NCBI GenBank assembly: GCA_028023455.1
Contig: JAQFVV010006271.1
Location: 4,990,366-5,054,365 of the forward strand
DNA length: 64,000 nucleotides
Origin: Epiperipatus broadwayi
Lineage: Eukaryota > Onychophora > Udeonychophora > Euonychophora > Peripatidae
Reading direction: 5' to 3'
In this document: in pieces, positions 10,761 through 22,016 of the stretch
Layout of the letters: each line of letters starts with the position of its first letter
How positions within the stretch are numbered: the first letter of the stretch is position 1
Program-made: the position numbers and the translations under genes
Notes under the pieces: model-generated
Told to the model about the DNA's origin: nothing
The model's database searches: none
Seen by the model: the letters and a program-made list of their open reading frames with translations, nothing else

Positions 10761-11994
10761 TAAATTTTAGCAATATTTATAAAATCTGGAAATGAATTAC
10801 TTTTTGTTTGTAATATGCCTACATGTTTAAATTTCCATGAAATTTTGAAACTTTGTTTTTCATCTGAGTATTCTATTTAAAATGAAATTTTAAAAGCAGA
10901 TTAAATTCAATAGTCTGATTGTAAATGATGCTGCTCCTTCCAAAGTTTATATATTTACATATATCTGCAAATGATAAATATTTTGATATATTTTATATTG
11001 TGAATAATAATATATAATTTATCAATAACAATATCATATGTAACTTTCAAATTTGCAATTTAATTCAAGTATATTTCCACAATAAGACTGTTATTTCATT
11101 TGTGTTTTTCTGGTAATAAATAATTAAATTTCATTTCATATTAACTTTTATAGGCATTTTGAAATTGGATTATTATGTCACAACCCTATTATAAATGGTA
11201 TTGTAACTGATTATCAAATTCATTAGTGTAACTTATTGTAAATGATGGTGCTAATAACATGTTTGAGTTATAAACTGCAGTAGTGCAAAACAATATAATT
11301 TTTATAATGAAATTTTACTGTAGTGATATTTTTGTTATAATCCATGTCAAAGTAAAAATGTAAACACATTGATTCAGGTCATATCATCTATCAGTTGTAA
11401 TTTTTTGTGTGTTTTTATAACATAATTACACAATGATTGATATTTAACTTATTTTTACATTGCAACTTCTCTTAGTTTTTAAAACAATTACATAATACAA
11501 AGCCAAAATTCATAGCCTAAAAATATCCTCAAAAAGCTAGAAAGTCATGCAATATTTATCAAGATTGTTGATAAAAATTGTAGCGTTACAATAACAAATA
11601 AACAACAAACAAATATTCACGTTTATATAATACTATAAATATAGCTATCACATGTATTGAGTACGGACAAATAATATTGGAATTAAAAGAAATCATAAAA
11701 TTACAAAGGTTTTAAAATAAATTATATATAGTTATTTTGTAATAAATAAATAATGATTGTAGAAGCTTTTAAATTGTTGGATGTTTTGCATCATTGTATC
11801 AATAGTGATTACACTGGATTTCTCTTTTAAAAAGACTATGGAAATAGTTTTTAACGAATTCTAATAGGAGTATGATGTTTCATGTGAAAAAATACATTGT
11901 ACTTTTTGTAAATATATACAATTTTGTGAATATATTAATGCAAAATAAAGATGGCTCTAAATGTATATTTTAAAGTAGTATATTCAAACTTGTT
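10761..11994. other. AT-rich intron sequence
   Basis: No reading frame, tandem array or RNA gene is supported; low-complexity AT-rich DNA with scattered short direct repeats. Confidence 0.5.
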
Positions 11995-12425
11995 TAGTCA
12001 ATGAATTTTACTAGTGTAGCATCAGATTGTAACACTATTTAGAAGGTAATAACCCGTTTTTACTAGCACCATACATTATATTACATCAGTGATGCTAAAT
12101 GTAAAAATACTCTCATTTCAGCCACAAAATAAAGTCTTCAAGAAAATAAGAATGACTGTCTTATTTTCAAACCTAAATGTACTTGTATAGGCACATTATA
12201 CACTTTATATCTATTTTTTTAATAATCTTATTAATAATTGAAAAGTGTTATAATTTACTTTATGCTAATTTGAACAAATGATAAATTATGTAGTTATCAA
12301 TAAATTTTACCAGTGCAAAGTAAAATTGTAATTCTATTTAGAAAGTAATACAATCTCCTTACTAGCACCTTACATAAAATAAACTGAGTGATGTTAAATA
12401 CAAGAATATTCTTATTTTGAAAAAT
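11995..12425. repeat. Degenerate ~130 bp direct repeat, two copies
   Basis: The block from about 11997 (AGTCAATGAATTTTACTAGTGTAG..., ending near 12120) recurs at about 12292-12420 (AGTTATCAATAAATTTTACC...). Shared anchors are CTATTTAGAA-GGTAATA, TTACTAGCACC-TACAT and TGATG-TAAAT-C-A-AATA-TCT. The copies are about 295 bp apart, just upstream of the cysteine-rich exon. Confidence 0.55.
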
Positions 12426-12768
12426 TATAATATTTTGTAAATGTTAATAAGTTTATTAAGAGAAACAGAAATAAAGTGAATCATTTAATATATTCAGACT
12501 CTCATTACAAGAGATTTAAAATTAACCTGTATAAATGCACTTAGGTTTGATAATAAGATCATTATTTTTATTATCTGCAATACTTTATATTCCGACTGGA
12601 ACAAGAGAGTGCATGCATTTAATATCACTTATTTAATATTATATATGGCACTAGTGATGAGATTTTACTATCTTCTAAATGGAAATATTGTTTGAATAAG
12701 GAACTATTATTTTTCATTTTGTAATTATAATCAAATATGTTTTTTTTTTTTTATGTCTTTTACTAAAG

Positions 12769-12909
12769 CACAATGTGGACGAAGAGCAGATCCTGTTTTA
12801 AAATCTGATGGATCTTTTATACGGTGCAAAGTTCAAAAAGATTGTGAAAAACAATATAGTTGTCATAATGAGAAATGCTCAAAAATAACTGAATGGTGTA
12901 ACGATATTC
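12769..12909 (+). CDS. Exon 2 of a secreted cysteine-rich protein
   Basis: A 141 bp exon, phase 1 at both ends, after a strong polypyrimidine acceptor (ending TACTAAAG) and before a consensus donor C|GTAAGT at 12910. Joined in phase to the exon at 7146 it gives a mature chain starting Q-C-G with six cysteines at residues 18, 35, 41, 47, 52 and 59 (spacing C-16-C-5-C-5-C-4-C-6-C). A G-S-F-I-R-C stretch and K-D-C-x5-C-x4-C resemble the broad class of small disulfide-rich extracellular modules (lustrin-type, EB or WAP-like), but no family is certain. Symmetric phase-1 exons are typical of shuffled extracellular modules. The frame reads into GTAAGTAAA and would stop soon after, so at least one more exon is expected; I did not find it. 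The role is unknown. Confidence 0.6.
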
Positions 12910-13017
12910 GTAAGTAAATTTTATAATATTTATAATTATTTAATTACCACTAACAATCACCTATCTTAAAAAAACAATGCAACATTGAACAGTGAATTAT
13001 AGATAGTACTTAAACAT

Positions 13018-13020
<3 letters not shown>
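12910..13020. other. Start of intron 2
   Basis: AT-rich sequence after the GTAAGT donor; nothing else seen. Confidence 0.4.

Positions 13021-13049
<29 letters not shown>
13021..13049. repeat. (AT)n microsatellite
   Basis: AT tract ending in ACATACATACATATACAC. Confidence 0.9.
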
Positions 13050-13053
<4 letters not shown>

Positions 13054-13079
13054 CATACATATACACCAAATTCACAACT

Positions 13080-13340
13080 TAAACAGGCTTGTCAAAAATA
13101 ATCTCTAAAAACTACCAAGATTTCACTGCTACAAGCACACTTCTCAAGTGTAAAAAATTACAAAATAATAATAAACTCTAAAACACTACCAATGGTTTCA
13201 CTGCTAGAAGTACCTTCTTAAGTGTAAAAAAAAACCTACAAGATAACATTATTTTGTAGTTCAATACAATTGTGAATTCTGCTTATGGCAGTGAAATAAT
13301 TAGTAGTGTTTTAAAGTTTATTTTTTGACAAGCTCCCTGA
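13080..13340 (-). repeat. PLE-type terminal repeat with two stem-loop motifs
   Basis: On the minus strand two copies of CACTTGAGAAG ... GCAGTGAAA occur, at 13121-13150 (with a TGCT-TGT-AGCA stem-loop between the conserved halves) and 13195-13224 (more degraded). The same unit recurs at 29881-29917 and, more diverged, at 30758-30791 and 35116-35149. A partial third copy lies in the opposite orientation near 13284 (GCAGTGAAA). Confidence 0.5.
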
Positions 13341-13375
13341 GTTCAGTATAGACAATATACTTGTATATATATATA

Positions 13376-13553
13376 CGCAAATTTATAAATAAATATTTAA
13401 AAATACAGTATTTAAAAGCTTATAAAAATATATATGTATAACAGTCACTTAGGAGTGCTTTCAACTAACTTGTAGCTTTGTCAACTATCACGTTTAAAAA
13501 CATGATAGTTGACAAAGCTACAAGTTAGTTCAAAGTGCTCCTAAGTGACTGTT

Positions 13554-13602
<49 letters not shown>

Positions 13603-13758
13603 CGCTTTTAAATACTGTATTTTTAAATATTTATTTATAAATTTGCGTATATTATTTTGAAGAAATACAGACATCGATTTATAATATATATATATATATA
13701 TATATATGATTATAAGAAATACAGACATCGATTTATAATATATATATATATATATATA
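13376..13758. mobile_element. Long-hairpin element (copy A) with AT-rich tail
   Basis: A 270 bp imperfect palindrome: CGCAAATTTATAAATAAATA at 13376 pairs with its reverse complement ending at 13647. An inner pair contains ACAGTCACTTAGGAGTGCTT and its mate near 13530-13555, and the loop is at about 13492-13503. Each arm holds a GTTGACAAAG-CTA-CAAGT-TAG-TT(G/C)AAAG motif. The tail GAAATACAGACATCGATTTATA occurs twice (about 13664 and 13715) separated by AT tracts. The design matches the hairpin elements at 16665-17013 and 25747-26071. No coding capacity, so it is a non-autonomous element. Confidence 0.6.
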
Positions 13759-13821
13759 ATGACAAAATGGCTTTGAAACCAGTCACAACTAATATCATAG
13801 GTGACAGTGATTATACATATA

Positions 13822-14814
13822 TGTAGATGGGATATATATTGTTATTACATGGTTGATGGCTATATAAATACACAGAATGAAGGGGATGGTTATCTGTCAT
13901 TTTGACTTGAAATGTATGTGTGTGCTACAAACATGTTTATATTTGGGTTTGATGGTTGAAGAGATAGAAATGAGATTTTACATCACATTATTAAAGCCTA
14001 GAAAGTACCAGCAGAAATGAATTTTTGTAATCTTTTGTTATTACAAGAAAAGCTGAAGGTGATAAAAGCTTTCACATGTCAACTAAAATCTGAATGGGCA
14101 GCAACTGGAAAGAGGAAGTAAGATCAAGCAAACCTTCTAAAATAAATGGAGGGGACTATAAAAGAAAGGGATGCAGAATGCTCCTGGTCTTGGCCCTGCA
14201 GATCTTGAATCATTGACAGCAGAATCATTAGTTCAAATTTAAATATTTAAAATTTTAAATTTAATCAATGTCAGCCAAAAAGCAAATGTTGGAGTAAAAG
14301 TCTAACGTTACAGGCTCGAACCTCTAATTCCCACTAACTGCAGCTGCTACATTCAACAATAACAAGATGACTTTGGATTAAAACAACTACCAATGTCAGA
14401 ACCCCAAAGCAGATCCTTAACAAACAAATGTCGTATCATACATCAAAAGAACAGGACACCTTGTGATGGATTCTATATTTAATTACGTGTCATGATAGGA
14501 AAACATAGAACTAAACAAAATATTCTTCCAAAAATTTCTCCGAGATTTGCAGGTAAAAGAAACTTATGTATTGATTTTCATAAGAAAGATATTATTAACC
14601 GATTCGTTAGATGTGTGGATGAGAAGTCATGTAACAAACAAAAAGAAAATATTTTATAGAGCTTATTTGCATACATTAGTTATTGCCATTAGTTATTGAT
14701 GTCACATGGGAAAACTCTTTCTATTGATCTTCACTATGTGACTCAAAAATGGCAAAGTTTTAAATATATATTTATTTTCATGGGTTGAGGGATAATATAT
14801 ATATATATATATAT
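13822..14814 (+). mobile_element. LTR (left, 5' part) of a gag-only LTR retrotransposon
   Basis: This sequence recurs at 23849-24935, with matching blocks throughout (for example GGTTTGATGGTTGAAGAGAT and CCAGCAGAAATGAATTTTTG). A TATA box, TATATAAATACACAGAA, is at 13861. The repeat is broken at 14814 by the Gypsy element and resumes at about 21925. Together with the right copy it flanks a gag-like region, so it is read as the left LTR of an LTR retrotransposon. The precise TG start is uncertain. Confidence 0.6.
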
Positions 14815-17022
14815 TGTAATGGTAAGCCACCTCTCAACAAGATAAGTTAAGGCAGTCGCATCTCACTATAGTCGGATTTAAGGTCTTCATATAGGATGCC
14901 ATGAATGATGTGATTTAATTTTGATATAAAACTATAATTGTTCCCAATAACTAATTTATTATTTAAAAAAATTATTATATCTAAACCACATCAAATCACT
15001 TTTCACCTTAATTAACTTTACCGTTATGCTCAGATTTCGAACTCAGGGAAGTTTAACACTTTATTCTCTTCAGGGGTTCCTAGCAATATTTTAAAGTAAT
15101 ATTAACAACGAATCTCACTAACTCTTTAATTCAAATAAAACAAAATTGAAGACTGCATTTAATATAAAAAAACATAATTATTTATTTAACAATTAAACAA
15201 TTTAAATTTTACAATATATATAAAAATATTTATATATCTACCTCCTGATATAAAAATATAAACATTCTCTTTGTTTACAGTAGATATATTTTCTAAACCT
15301 ATAACACTACGCGATTTTACAATGTATATAGAATATAAGTATCATAATATTTAGACATTTATATTAACATTATTTTACAATAATTGGGTTATACAAATAA
15401 TAATCCAATCATTTGTATATAATATCTTCATTCGTTAAAATGATTGTCTGTAATTTATATTTATTAATATAAAAATAGATACCTCACAACAATATTAATC
15501 ATTTATTCATTTATCATACATTACTGTTATTAAATTATTTAGATTATTATAAACAACGTAGTGTCATGTCATATAAAATAATAATATGTGGATTTAAAAA
15601 TAATTTAATTTCTTACCTCCAAGTTCACATTATCCCGTTCCCAAAATTAACATTTATTAACCGATATTTAAATCTTTTTTAATCATAAATAAAAACAAAA
15701 ATATTCTAAATTAATAATTCTCTATGATGATAAAGAAAATGAAATTAACTTTTCCTAACTATAATTTTCAAAAATCTTACATGGCATTTCTAAAAGTTAA
15801 TGTTCCTCGCGAATGAAAATCCTTTGAAGATGCAGTTTTTTGATTCCTTTGTTGTTAAACATTAAAAAGAATAACATTAAGATATCCTAAGTTGACATTT
15901 AGTTTCCTCTTTATATTCAACTTCTTAATATAAAGTTCTTTCATTAACATTCATAATTCCATTTTGAAGATCTAATTTCTTTATAATTTTAAGGCATTCA
16001 GCAAATGATATTATTCCCACATATATATTTGATTAGGCAAGTGTATTTTATCTATTGCATGATAAATATTTGTAGTCTAGCTGCTTTGCATTTTCTTTAT
16101 AATGTAAAGTACATTAAATTTGAATGAAGTTTGTATAAACATGTTCTTTTTTTTTTAGACGCTGTTTAGATTTTAAAACGTAATTCAAACAATTTTTTAT
16201 AGAACACAAAATATATATTTAGATTACTTTCTTTGAACAAATATAAGAACTTTCTTCTAATGAGTATTCAATTGTTCAAAATACAAACTTCAACTTACAC
16301 TATTCTTTGAAATCAAACATGGTAGAAGTTTTTATGAGAATATAGCTGATAAAAATAGAATCCTTATTCTTCTAACAACAAGAATAGAATAATTATTTCA
16401 TGTCTCGCTCCATCAGCTCGCTGAAGCATACACATTCTCATTGTTGCAATAACAATTAGATATTAAAACACTAAGTTAATTTCACTTCCTTTAATTCGAT
16501 AAACTGTGAACCCAGAGGTCATTTATCACCTTGTCAACAGTCTTTTGTCAACAATGTCATTTTTCATTTTAAAGAATGAAAAATAGTAACTCAACAAGTT
16601 ATATATTTATTTTCATAAGTATAATAATAATGTAAATATAATCTATACATACTGATATCATGTATATATATATATATATATGTAATAAATAAAGTTTAAT
16701 ATCTGTATTCGTTTCACAATATATGTAATATACAAATCAATATATATATATATATCAAAATACAGTACAATTTATATAAATTATATTCTTTTAGAAGTAC
16801 TTTCAACTATGCACTTTGTAGTCTTTATCAACTATATAACGTTGAATAATCAAAACAAGACAACCCTTAACAATACCCATAGTTCAATTCAGATTTCCCA
16901 CAATTCTGTTATCAACGTTATATAGTTGATAAAGACTACAAAATGTATAGTCGAAAGTACTTCTAAAAGAATATAATTTACATAAATTGTTCTGTATTTT
17001 GATATATATATATACTCCTACA
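14815..17022 (-). mobile_element. Gypsy element 1, 3' LTR (left side)
   Basis: Starts TGTAATGGTAAGCC and ends CTCCTACA. It is homologous over its whole length to the right LTR (20646-21863, 1218 bp) but is 2208 bp long. One extra block (about 15823-16475) is absent from the right copy, and a hairpin element (16665-17013) is inserted near its end. The right LTR could instead have lost the first block. The flanking DNA is an AT tract on both sides, so the target duplication cannot be read exactly. Confidence 0.8.
16665..17013 (-). mobile_element. Long-hairpin element (copy B) inside the Gypsy LTR
   Basis: A palindrome starting TCAAAATACAGTACAATTTA (about 16755) and ending with its reverse complement at about 17002 is flanked by AT tracts. 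A tail, GTAATATACAAATCAATATA, precedes it on the + strand. Each arm holds the motif (minus strand 16792-16843 and plus strand 16924-16965: TTGATAAAG, ACTA...TAGT stem-loop, then CGAAAG or TGAAAG). It is the same element as 25747-26071 in opposite orientation. It is absent from the right Gypsy LTR, which shows it inserted after the Gypsy element did. Confidence 0.7.
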
Positions 17023-17031
17023 TTTCCCCTC
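17023..17031 (-). promoter_or_regulatory. Polypurine tract of Gypsy element 1
   Basis: The minus strand reads GAGGGGAAA immediately before the TGTAGGAG start of the 3' LTR, the expected place and composition for the plus-strand primer of reverse transcription. Confidence 0.7.
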
Positions 17032-17913
17032 GACTAAGAAAATTAAAATAAACTAACATTTTATTTTAATTCTTCATCTTTGTTATCATTTATGCATCAT
17101 TACAATTCATAATTTTTTTTATTTTCCTGTCGACTGAAAATCTTAAATTTTTCATCAATTATTAGAGAAAAAATATTATTAATTATTATATTTAATAATA
17201 ATTAAATTGTTTTATGGGCAATTGGGTTCTTTTTTTGTTAATGTCTTAAATATGGTATATCTATTATAGTCTGTTTTGATCAAATCATAGATTAAATATA
17301 CTGACTATTTTATTTTAAAATTATTACCTATTACAGTTAAATAATGTAATACTTTATTATGCAAAAATCATTATCTAGATTACTTTTGTTTATATTCACT
17401 TCTTTCAATGAATTTTTATATAATGTATCCTTATTAATATACTAAATATTTGAAATGGTATATCAAAATAATTATATGGTAGAAAACCTGATTATTCTAT
17501 AACTAAGTTTTAATTAGTTAGTTCATATGTGTTTTATGTATAAATCAATTTAAAATGTCAATCCTGCTCCTTATTGAGACTTACTAGACTATCACTAACA
17601 TCTAATAAATGAACATACATAAACTTATTTAAAGGTGCCAATCCTCCTCATTAGTTTTTGAGACTTACTAGATCATCTTTAGCATCCAATGAATATATTA
17701 GTTGGAATTCATTTGTGAACTTGCCAACCTAAAAGTAGCCAGTCTTCCATTTCCACATTAATGATATGATCCATCTTAGTTAGACACAATTATATATAGT
17801 ATTTCGTTTTCTTTTATATCTTAATTCTTTACATTTTCTCTCTATAATTTTAATAATTCTTACATAATTTAGGTATTACAAAACTCATGGTAATTGTTTA
17901 TTTAAGACAATTA
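17032..17913. other. Untranslated region between integrase and 3' LTR of Gypsy element 1
   Basis: About 880 bp of AT-rich sequence without open frames. A degenerate direct repeat is visible at about 17560-17750 (CCAATCCTGCTCCTTATT-type blocks ending GAGACTTACTAGA, twice), so this UTR has its own short duplication. Confidence 0.5.
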
Positions 17914-19768
17914 TTATATTTTTCCTCTATAGGGCTTTAATATACGAGCATTATAAGTACCTCGTATCTCACCATCACAATCCAACCAGTATGCATTTGG
18001 TCCAGCTTTCTTTATAATGGTAAATGGTCCTTCATAGCTATTACAAAATTTATGAAAAATAAAATTTTGTGGATTACTAACATGTGGTGTCATTAAAAAT
18101 ACTTTGTCATCTACTTTGAATTGATAGTTTGACTTGTATGTATATTTATGACGCTTTTGAGCCATTTGTCTCATTCTTTCTAAAGCTTCTTTTCTATCCT
18201 TTTCAATATTTATAGTTAAATTAGGGATTGGTGGCTTATAATATTTAAATAATATTGGTATATTTTGTTTTAATTGCAATTTAATGGGTGTGAAACCAGT
18301 GGACTCGTTAACACTCCAATTTATATAATTTACCATATCTGGTGTGTGCTTTACCCACCCTTGTGATTATCATTCAAATAAGTTCTAAACAAACATCCAA
18401 GTTCCCTCATTACACATTCACATGGGTTTGACTGAGGATTCCTTATAGAAGTAAGCACATGTTTTATTTTATGTTTATTTACCCCCATATTCCATTCTTT
18501 GGATAGGAAGGGTGTGCCATGATTAGTTAAGATCATCATAGGTTTCCCTGTCCTTTCAAAATGGAGGCTTTTTAATACTTTAATAGTATATCTAGTATTA
18601 GCTTGGGGTATTGAATAAGCAGACACAAATCATAAGCTACTACTAATTTTTTTTTTATTAAATGGAGGTAAAGGTCCATAGTAGTCTATACCTAAGATCT
18701 CATTTGGTCTTTCTGGAATGATAGAATTTATTGAACTAACATAATTTTTATTTACTGGTTTAGATCTCAAACATATTTGACAATTTTGAATTTCATTCAA
18801 AATATCTTTATGCATAATAGGTTAATAAAATCAATTCTTTATTGTTTGTTCAGTTTTATAGACACCATAATGTCCATATAAACAATGGATATATTGTATG
18901 CATGGGTCTTTTAGAACTTCAGGTATCACTATCCTCCACTCATTTAAATTATCATTAATTTTATATTTTAAGACCATCTTATCTATCTTATATAATTGAA
19001 GATTACTGGCTGTATACAGAATTTCCTCTTTATTTAATGTTTTAATATTCAGCATTAAATTTTTATCTTGATTTTGTAAATTTTGGATATTTAATAAATT
19101 GTTCTCTATTTTCATCAACTATCAGGTCAACATTCGCAATGTAGGCATTATCTACCGATAAATGTAGTTGTTCTGATTTACATGGATTTTGACTTAGTGC
19201 ATCAGCTACAACATTCTCGGATCCTTTACAATATTTAATTGTATAATTGAATTCTTGTAATAACAGACTCCATCTCACTAATAAAGAATTAGTCAAGTAG
19301 CTATGATTCAAGAATTCGAGGCTTTTATGATCAGTTATCATAATCACCTCTGATCCAAGAAGCATCTGCCAAAATTTTTGAAAAGCCCACACTATTTCTA
19401 GGGCTTCTTTTTCTGTAACCATATAATTCAATTCAGGTCCTTTTAATAGCTGGCTAATAAAATAGAGGACTCCTATTTGGCCATCCTCTTGGATTTGAGA
19501 TAAAGTTACCCCTAATCTGTAACCGCTACTATCTGTTTGTAAGATGAATGGTTTGCCAAAATCAGGAAAAGCTAATATAGTTTGCTTTAAAAATCCAGCT
19601 TTGATTCTAGAAAACACATCATCTTGTTCCTCAGTCCATTTCTATTTCTCATCTTTTCTAATGAGTTTTAACAATGGTTCTATGCAATCAGGAAATTTTT
19701 GGTAGAAATGATTATAAAAATTACACTTTCCTAAAAATGATCTTATTTGTTTTTTATTCGTGGTTCCT
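17914..19768 (-). pseudogene. Gypsy (Ty3) Pol remnant: RT thumb, RNase H, integrase
   Basis: Read leftward: the end of the reverse transcriptase (I-R-S-F-L-G-K-C-N-F-Y then W-T-E-E-Q, about 19760-19625), RNase H with T-D-S-S-G (about 19533), Y-M-V-T-E-K-E-A-L-E-I-V-W and I-T-D-H-K-S-L (about 19330), the integrase zinc-binding region (Y-G-H-Y-G, then C-Q-I-C), the integrase core with G-I-D-Y-Y-G-P (first catalytic Asp) and C-E-C-V-M-R-E-L (Glu), and the C-terminal domain (Y-E-G-P-F, G-P-N-A-Y-W, ending K-P-Y-R-G-K-I). The second catalytic Asp is replaced by Asn (L-T-N-H-G where L-T-D-H-G is usual). Frameshifts and stops break it at about 19650, 19100, 18825, 18640 and 18350. Protease and the RT palm with YxDD are missing, so the element cannot move on its own. 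Confidence 0.85.
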
Positions 19769-20292
19769 CGTCCTTCAAATCTATTTTTATATTATCTAAT
19801 TTTATTGATAATTCATTTGTAATATCTACTTTCACACTTTCCATCTTGGTATCGATATTTGTAGACAAATCTACTTTGACACTTCCATCTTGGTATCGAT
19901 ATTTGTAGACAAATCTACTTTCACACTTTCCATCTTGATATCGATATTTGTAGACAAATCTACTTTCAGATTTTCCATCTGAATATGCATATTTTCCATT
20001 TTGGTATCTATGTTTGTATTTAAATTCTCTATCATTTGTTGCGTCATTAACATCATTTGATTTAATGATGGATTATCACTGGTTTTACTTTCTATAGGTT
20101 TGTCACAATATCCATAATTTGCGGAACATGAGTATCTAATATAGAATTACTCTCAGACACACCTATATTTATTTGTTCATTAGTACTATTCATAGTATCA
20201 TCAGCTTTATCTGAACTAAGTATCTCAGTTTGCATTTCTATATTATTAGTATTAGAAGAAAATATTTTATACTTACTTCTAGTAATCATCAA
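19765..20292 (-). pseudogene. Gypsy Gag N-terminal coiled-coil remnant
   Basis: Begins M-M-I-T-R-S-K-Y-K at 20292. After a frameshift between 20092 and 20056 it continues into a heptad-rich coiled coil of four or five near-identical units (V-D-L-S-T-N-I-D-T-K-M-E-S type, about 20010-19800). It then runs within a few bases into the RT thumb of Pol in another frame (junction at about 19768). Capsid, nucleocapsid, protease and the RT core have therefore been deleted in one step. The same coiled-coil Gag style appears at 47554-48420. Confidence 0.75.
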
Positions 20293-20625
20293 ACTATCTT
20301 TAACTTAACTATAACTTTATTTTACGATAATATATTATTTATCATAGGATATTAATGTGATGCCTTTCTCTTTTCAAGATATATATGTGTGTTCTTACTC
20401 TAATGCCTAATTTTAAAATTATATTTTTAAGTGAGCGATCTATTCATTTAAATTTTACTTCTTTAATTTTCAAAGTCTCCATTATTTTATTACCTACTAT
20501 TTTACAACACATTTAATATGAGACCATTATTAATACCATTTATCCCTCAATGTTTTGTATCACTATACAAACAATATAAAATCTATGATTCAATATAATA
20601 ATGATATGGAATCTATGATTCAAGG
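20293..20625. other. Gypsy element 1 5' leader
   Basis: Untranslated leader between the primer-binding site and Gag on the minus strand. It carries a near-repeat ATCTATGATTCAA (about 20581 and 20611). Confidence 0.5.
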
Positions 20626-20643
20626 CCCTAGTTGTGTGTGCCA
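20626..20643 (-). promoter_or_regulatory. Primer-binding site of Gypsy element 1
   Basis: Two bases after the 5' LTR end (...CTGTTACA) the minus strand reads TGGCACACACAACTAGGG. TGG next to an LTR is the expected complement of a tRNA 3' CCA end. I cannot name the tRNA. Confidence 0.65.
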
Positions 20644-20645
20644 TA

Positions 20646-21863
20646 TGTAACAGTAAGCCCTCTCTCAACAAGATAAGTTAAGGCAGTCACATCGCACTAT
20701 AGTCGGATTTGAGGTCTTCATATAGGATGCCATGAATGATGTGATTTAATTTTGATATAAAACTATATTTGTTCACAATAACTAATTTATTATTTAAAAA
20801 AAATTATATCTAAACCACATCAAATCACTTTTCATCTTAATTAACTTTACCGTTATGCTCGGATTTCGAACTCAGGGAAGTTTAACACTTTACTCTCTTC
20901 AGGGGTTCCTAGCAATATTTTAAAGTAATATTAACAACGAATCTCACTAACTCTTTAATTCAAATAAAACAAAATTGAAGACTTCATTTAATATAAAAAA
21001 ACATAATTATTTATTTAACAATTAAATAATTTAAATTTTACAACATATATAAAATATATTTATATATCTACCTCCTGATATTAAAAATATAAACATTCTC
21101 TTTGCTTATGGTAGATATATTTTCTAAACCTATAACACTATGCAATTTTACAATGTATATAGAATATAAGTATCATAATATTTAGACATTTATATTAACA
21201 TTATTTTACAATAATTGGGTTATACAAATAATAATCCAATCATTTGTATATAATATCTTCATTCGTTAAAATGATTGTCTGTAATTTATATTTATTAATA
21301 TAAAAATAGATACCTCACAACAATATTAATCATTTATTCATTTATCATACATTACTGTTATTAAATTATTTAGATTAGTATAAACAACTTAATGTCATGT
21401 CATATAAAATAATAATATGTGGATTTAAAATAATTTAATTTCTTACCTCCAAGTTCACATTATCCCGTTCCCAAAATTAAGATTTATTAACCAATATTTA
21501 AATCTTTATTAATCATAAATAAAAACAAAAATATTCTAAATTATTAATTCTCTATGATGATAAAGAAAATGAAATTAACTTTTCCTAATTATAATTTTCA
21601 AAAATTTTAAATGGCATTTCTAAAAGTTAATGTTCCTCGCGAATGAAATTAATTTCACTTTCTTTAATTCGATAAACTGTGAACCCAGAGGTCATTTATC
21701 ACCTTGTCAACAGTCTTTTGTCAACAATGTCATTTTTCATTTTAAAGAATGAAAAATAGTAACTTAACAAGTTATATATTTATTTTCATAAGTATAATAA
21801 TAATGTAAATATAATCTATACATATTGATTACATGTATGTATGAGTATAAATATACTCCTACA
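20646..21863 (-). mobile_element. Gypsy element 1, 5' LTR (right side)
   Basis: 1218 bp from TGTAACAGTAAGCC to CTCCTACA, homologous to 14815-17022. The element reads on the minus strand, so this is the 5' LTR. Outside it the DNA resumes the LTR of the gag-only element. Confidence 0.85.
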
Positions 21864-22016
21864 ATATATATTATAAGCTTTTAAATACTGTATTTTTAAA
21901 TATTTATTTATAAATTTATATATATAAATTATTTTATGTGATCAAAAGAATAATAATTGTCATTTGAAATAGTTTTAATAAATCTGATTTGATAATGAAA
22001 CTGTATATACAAATCT
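21864..22016 (+). mobile_element. LTR (left, 3' part) of the gag-only LTR element
   Basis: From about 21925 (TTTTATGTGATCAAAAGAATAATAATTGTC) the sequence matches 24953-25030 on the right copy. An intervening AT-rich piece (21864-21920) repeats the arm of the long-hairpin element at 13376. The uninterrupted right copy shows what the site looked like before the Gypsy insertion. Confidence 0.65.

Larger units (their letters stand above)
7192..12768 (+). other. Intron 1 of the secreted-protein gene, repeat-filled
   Basis: The intron starts GTAGGT and ends with a polypyrimidine tract (about 12740-12753) and CTTTTACTAAAG. It contains an AT microsatellite, a PLE relic, an unclassified repeat block at 10190-10760 and degenerate direct repeats near 12.0-12.4 kb. 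An acceptor-like CTTATCTTTTACAG ends at 8421, but the phase-1 reading after it stops within four codons, so I do not call an exon there. Confidence 0.45.
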
